From Clostridium sp. 1001271B_151109_B4 (GTDB lineage: Bacteria; Bacillota; Clostridia; Clostridiales; Clostridiaceae), in the NCBI RefSeq assembly GCF_015670405.1, contig NZ_JADPBQ010000006.1:23312-60343 (forward strand): 37,032 nt of DNA, read 5' to 3'. A model generated the notes under the pieces. That model was not told the origin of the DNA. It saw only the letters and a list, made by a program, of their open reading frames with translations, and searched no databases. A program made the position numbers and the translations under genes. This document shows positions 34,049 through 37,032 of the stretch, piece after piece; within the stretch, counting starts at the first letter, position 1, and each line of letters begins with the position of its first letter.

Positions 34049-34297
34049 ATGAAGTTAGATGAAAAGGTATTATTAGGAGCAGCCTGTTTTTTTGCTGGGG
34101 CAGTAGCTGGATTTTTAATAGCACCTATTAAAAAAGGAATTTATTGTGGAAATAATAATGGTAATAATTATGGGGATGGCTCTGAAGAAAATGATAATGA
34201 TGAAGATACTAATGTAAAAAGTGAAGAAGAAGCAATAGATGAAATTAATAAAGTAATTAGTGAAGTTGCTAAAGAAATGAATAAAGAAGAAAAATAG
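34049..34297 (+). CDS. small membrane-anchored acidic protein (YtxH-like layout)
   Basis: 82 residues. One hydrophobic N-terminal segment (LLGAACFFAGAVAGFLIAP, residues 8-26) is followed by a short basic patch, an Asn/Gly-rich linker and an acidic helical tail ending in KEEK. The glycine-rich single helix followed by a soluble helical tail recalls YtxH-type general stress proteins, though the similarity is only in layout. AGGAGAGGA precedes the ATG. It has a strong terminator, so it is probably a single-gene transcript or the end of the debranching-enzyme transcript. Confidence 0.7.
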   Translation: MKLDEKVLLGAACFFAGAVAGFLIAPIKKGIYCGNNNGNNYGDGSEENDNDEDTNVKSEEEAIDEINKVISEVAKEMNKEEK

Positions 34298-34311
34298 AAA
34301 AAAATTAAAGG

Positions 34312-34363
34312 AATAATCATGATTTTTTGGTAAATTGACCAAGAAATTGTGATTATTTTTTTT
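34312..34363 (+). terminator. long-stem terminator
   Basis: 20 paired positions (34312-34331 with 34338-34357, several G-T) with a six-base loop, followed by T residues. Confidence 0.88.
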
Positions 34364-34977
34364 GTGAAATATGTCTATAAATTAGAGTAGTAAGTGATTT
34401 TTTTAAAGAAGAAAAAATAAATTGTTCATGCCAATTCAACATATTCTGTATTTTTGATAAAGGATTTAAAGGTTAGAAGAACTATGCATAAAAGATAAAA
34501 TTTATTTGCCGAGAGGTTTACTATTTAATAGTTTTTATACTATTGCTTAAATTAGTTTAGTCTGATAGGAACCAGCCACAAATTATTTGAATACAATCAT
34601 CTCACAATATCTTCATAATAAAAAAATATACTTATTAACACAATAAACAAAATCACCATCACAAATGGAAAGGAACTGTTTTTTGATTTTTTACTCATAT
34701 AATATATTTCCCATTTTTTAATATATTAGTTAACATATATAATAATACATTAAGTATATATTTTGTATATTTTTTTTAATTAATACTTCTATTTACAAGC
34801 GTTTTTTTATAAAATTGGCAAAAAAACTCAAATAAAATTGCAATATCGAAAAAAGAAAACGTACAACCTTAACATATTAGTTATATTAAATTTATTCCTA
34901 GATTTTTTAAAAATCAAATGTTAAAATCATTAGTGCTTACGGCAAATTATCAACATATTACTATCAATTTTTTTTAA
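34364..34977. other. gene-poor stretch before the antiporter gene
   Basis: About 600 bp of very AT-rich DNA with no plus-strand gene. The only ORF I would list is the minus-strand one at 34597-34698. I see no riboswitch consensus. The short hairpin AATAGT/ACTATT near 34526-34545 has no T-run on the plus strand. Confidence 0.4.
34597..34698 (-). CDS. 33-residue single-pass membrane microprotein, tentative
   Basis: The ORF begins MSKKSKNSSFPFVMVILFIV and ends YYEDIVR. It has a positively charged N-terminus, one hydrophobic helix (about residues 12-27) and a short polar tail, a classic microprotein layout. The ribosome site is weak (GGGAAA about eight bases upstream). It sits alone in a gene-poor stretch, opposite the flanking genes. 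No family is recognised. Confidence 0.4.
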   Translation of the reverse strand: MSKKSKNSSFPFVMVILFIVLISIFFYYEDIVR

Positions 34978-35037
34978 TTGAAATTGACGATAATAAAATA
35001 CAAAAGATTAGAAAAGTTAGAAAAGGAGATGATGAAA

Positions 35038-36237
35038 GTGTCTTATAAATTTTTATTTGATGTCGCACTTATACTTTTATCAACAAAACTATTTGGATTA
35101 TTAACGAGAAAATTCCATATGCCTCAAGTTGTTGGAGCATTAATAGCTGGAGTTGTTCTTGGTCCTGCAATGTTTAATATTCTTCATGAAACTGAATTTA
35201 TAACTCAACTATCAGAATTAGGAGTTATAGTTTTAATGTTTAGTGCAGGATTAGAAAGTGATATAGGGGAACTTAAAAAGACTGGGGTTTCTTCACTTAT
35301 TATAGCAATTTTAGGGATTATAGTTCCTCTTGTTGGAGGATTTTTTATAGCAAACTTATTCAATCCAGGAGCAGATTCATCAATAATATTAGAAAACATA
35401 TTTATAGGAATAATTTTAACAGCAACTTCTGTTTCTATAACAGCAGAAACACTTAAAGAACTAGGAAAATTAAGTTCTAGAGCAGGAAACGCAATTTTAG
35501 GAGCAGCTATCTTAGATGATATTATTGGGATTATTGCACTTACAATTATCACAAGTCTATCAGACAGTACGGTAAATATAGCAGTAGTATTATTTAAAAT
35601 AGTATTATTCTTTGCTCTTTCTATAATTGTAGGAATCATATTCCATGTCTTATTCTCTAAATGGGTTGATAAACATGGAAGAGATATGAGAAGATTTGTT
35701 ATTATTGCATTTGCATTTTGCTTAATACTATCTTTTGTAGCAGAAGAATTCTTTGGAATAGCTGATATAACAGGTGCATTTTTAGCCGGATTAATGCTTT
35801 CTAAAAGCAAAAAAGTTCATTACATAAGAGATAGATTTGATACTATATCATATCTATTATTATCACCAATGTTTTTTGCTAGTATTGGAATAGGTATTGA
35901 ACTTCCTGAACTTTCATCAACACTTGTTATAATGACTATTTTATTTACTATCGTTGCTATATTAACTAAAATAGTCGGATGCGGGGTAGGTTCCTTATTA
36001 TGTAAATATACTAAAAAAGAATCACTTCAAATTGGGGTAGGAATGGTCTCTAGAGGTGAAGTTGCTCTGATTGTAGCAAGTAAAGGGATTGCCCTTGGAA
36101 TAATGAGTCAATATTTCCTAACGCCTATTGTTATCATGGTACTTGTTACAACTATAATTACACCTATATTATTAAAAATTGTCTTTTTGGATAAAACATC
36201 AAAAGTACATAATACTGAAAATTCATTAACAGCTTAA
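35038..36237 (+). CDS. CPA2 Na+/H+ antiporter (NapA/KefB type)
   Basis: 399 residues with about 12 membrane helices. Conserved features are PQVVGALIAGVVLGPA near the N-terminus, the unwound helix TATSVSITAETL, and the paired aspartates in ILGAAILDDIIGI that carry the exchanged ions in electrogenic CPA2 proteins. GAFLAGLMLSKS and GMVSRGEVALIVA lie towards the end. No C-terminal TrkA domain is fused, which favours a NapA-type antiporter over a Kef channel. The start is uncertain. AAAAGGAG suits GTG 35038 (nine bases); ATGs at 35029 and 35032 sit very close to it and would add two or three residues. A very strong terminator follows. Confidence 0.9.
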   Translation: MSYKFLFDVALILLSTKLFGLLTRKFHMPQVVGALIAGVVLGPAMFNILHETEFITQLSELGVIVLMFSAGLESDIGELKKTGVSSLIIAILGIIVPLVGGFFIANLFNPGADSSIILENIFIGIILTATSVSITAETLKELGKLSSRAGNAILGAAILDDIIGIIALTIITSLSDSTVNIAVVLFKIVLFFALSIIVGIIFHVLFSKWVDKHGRDMRRFVIIAFAFCLILSFVAEEFFGIADITGAFLAGLMLSKSKKVHYIRDRFDTISYLLLSPMFFASIGIGIELPELSSTLVIMTILFTIVAILTKIVGCGVGSLLCKYTKKESLQIGVGMVSRGEVALIVASKGIALGIMSQYFLTPIVIMVLVTTIITPILLKIVFLDKTSKVHNTENSLTA

Positions 36238-36254
36238 TTTCAAGATAACATAAC

Positions 36255-36303
36255 AATAAATCCTATATCTTAATTTATTAATTAAGATATAGGATTTATT
36301 TTA
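36255..36303 (+). terminator. terminator after the antiporter gene
   Basis: A perfect 21-bp stem (36255-36275 with 36280-36300), a four-base loop and trailing T residues. Confidence 0.92.
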
Positions 36304-36304
36304 T

Positions 36305-36559
36305 AATTTAATTAGTTTTTGTCCTCATAAGGATATTATTCAAAGAATAGTTAGTAAAATTGAAGAAGCTGATGCAATCATAATAACATCACCAGTATAT
36401 TCTATGCAAATAACTGGGTTGTTAAAAAATTTTATCGATCATATGTCTTATAATTTCCATAGACCAAGATTTTTTTATAAAAAAGTATTAACTATGCCAA
36501 TTGGGTTTGTGAAAAGAACCTTTGGAAAGTTTATATTTTCAAGATTTTATAAAAAGTAA
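36305..36559 (+). pseudogene. flavodoxin/NADPH-FMN reductase remnant
   Basis: One frame reads CPHKDIIQRIVSKIEEADAI, then IITSPVYSMQITGLLKNFID and HMSYNFHRPRFFYKKVLT. This is the typical middle of NAD(P)H-dependent FMN reductases, where ADAIIxxSPVY binds flavin. No start or ribosome site is present, and the N-terminal FMN-phosphate loop is missing. After KKVLT the expected next strand and TTxG loop is replaced by a short unrelated tail ending at 36559. The gene has lost its start and probably an internal segment, and abuts the antiporter terminator. Confidence 0.7.
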
Positions 36560-36577
36560 GACCTTTGACATCTATAC

Positions 36578-36605
36578 ACACTTTGTTTTATTAAATCATA
36601 TATTA
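36578..36605 (+). promoter_or_regulatory. possible late-sporulation (sigma-K/E-like) promoter
   Basis: CATATATTA (36597-36605) fits the sigma-K -10 form CATANNNTA. An AC at 36578-36579 or 36580-36581 lies 15-17 bp upstream, as in sigma-K -35 regions. Such short AT-rich motifs occur by chance, so this rests partly on the collagen-like gene behind it. Confidence 0.35.
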
Positions 36606-36639
36606 TTGTTACGACAAGTATTGCAAAGGAGGATGAAAT

Positions 36640-37032
<393 letters not shown>

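Noticed and set aside
28545..34390. The string ATAAATTAGAGTAGT-like seen near 28545 and again near 34376
   Set aside because: About 14 shared bases in very AT-rich gene-free DNA; one extra copy is not enough to claim a repeat element.
34364..34977. Possible ion-sensing riboswitch before the antiporter gene
   Set aside because: I could not find the conserved segments of c-di-AMP or sodium riboswitches, only AT-rich sequence with a short hairpin.
35205..35810. 201-codon minus-strand ORF
   Set aside because: It lies wholly opposite the antiporter gene and has a composition typical of an antisense shadow, without a ribosome site.

Overview
The window is AT-rich DNA that reads as a chromosome segment of a spore-forming Clostridium (sensu stricto). 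The signs are very low GC, strong AGGAGG-type ribosome binding sites, many hairpin-plus-T-run terminators, genes mostly on the plus strand, ECF-type vitamin transport, a YybS-like membrane protein and a collagen-like exosporium-type protein. The species cannot be fixed from sequence alone. I see no rRNA, tRNA, CRISPR array or intact insertion sequence.

Layout. 1-1677 (minus): a NERD-like membrane protein cut by the window edge, behind a KapD-like DEDDh exonuclease. 1783-2944: a 38-residue protein and a DUF2232/YybS-like membrane protein. 3159-10464: a galactoside locus with a LacI-type repressor, the 3' remnant of a lysophospholipase, GH36 alpha-galactosidase, GPH sugar:cation symporter and GH42 beta-galactosidase; two kinds of palindrome are shared by the two promoter regions. 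10516-11244 (minus): an HAD phosphatase, followed by about 500 bp of gene-free DNA full of inverted repeats. 11744-16199: a TPP-riboswitch-controlled thiamine salvage operon, thiD-thiM-tenA-thiT-thiE-thiW. 16350-21342: a small unknown protein and sbcD-sbcC.

21413-23383 is an eroded region. A ROK regulator has lost its middle, the transaldolase is intact, and a transketolase N-terminus is joined in frame across one stop codon to the C-terminus of a FucI/AraA-like sugar isomerase. I infer a decayed pentose-use operon that kept only tal. 23518-26556 holds a PlsC acyltransferase and the bifunctional glutathione synthase GshF. Then come a tandem YcxB-like membrane protein, a 690-bp gene-free stretch, RNase J, a YopX-like gene beside fragments of unknown (possibly mobile-element) origin, a DUF3783 protein, a glycogen debranching enzyme, a small acidic membrane protein, a NapA-type Na+/H+ antiporter, a flavoprotein remnant, and the start of a collagen-like protein that runs off the right edge.

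How the genes fit together. The galactoside locus imports and splits alpha- and beta-galactosides. The thi operon salvages thiamine breakdown products and imports thiazole and thiamine rather than making the ring precursors. The debranching enzyme points to glycogen turnover. The least explained element is the structured intergenic region at 11381-11724, a candidate noncoding RNA divergent from the thi promoter. Several pseudogenes (lysophospholipase, ROK, tkt/isomerase, flavoprotein, 30953-31232) show ongoing gene decay.
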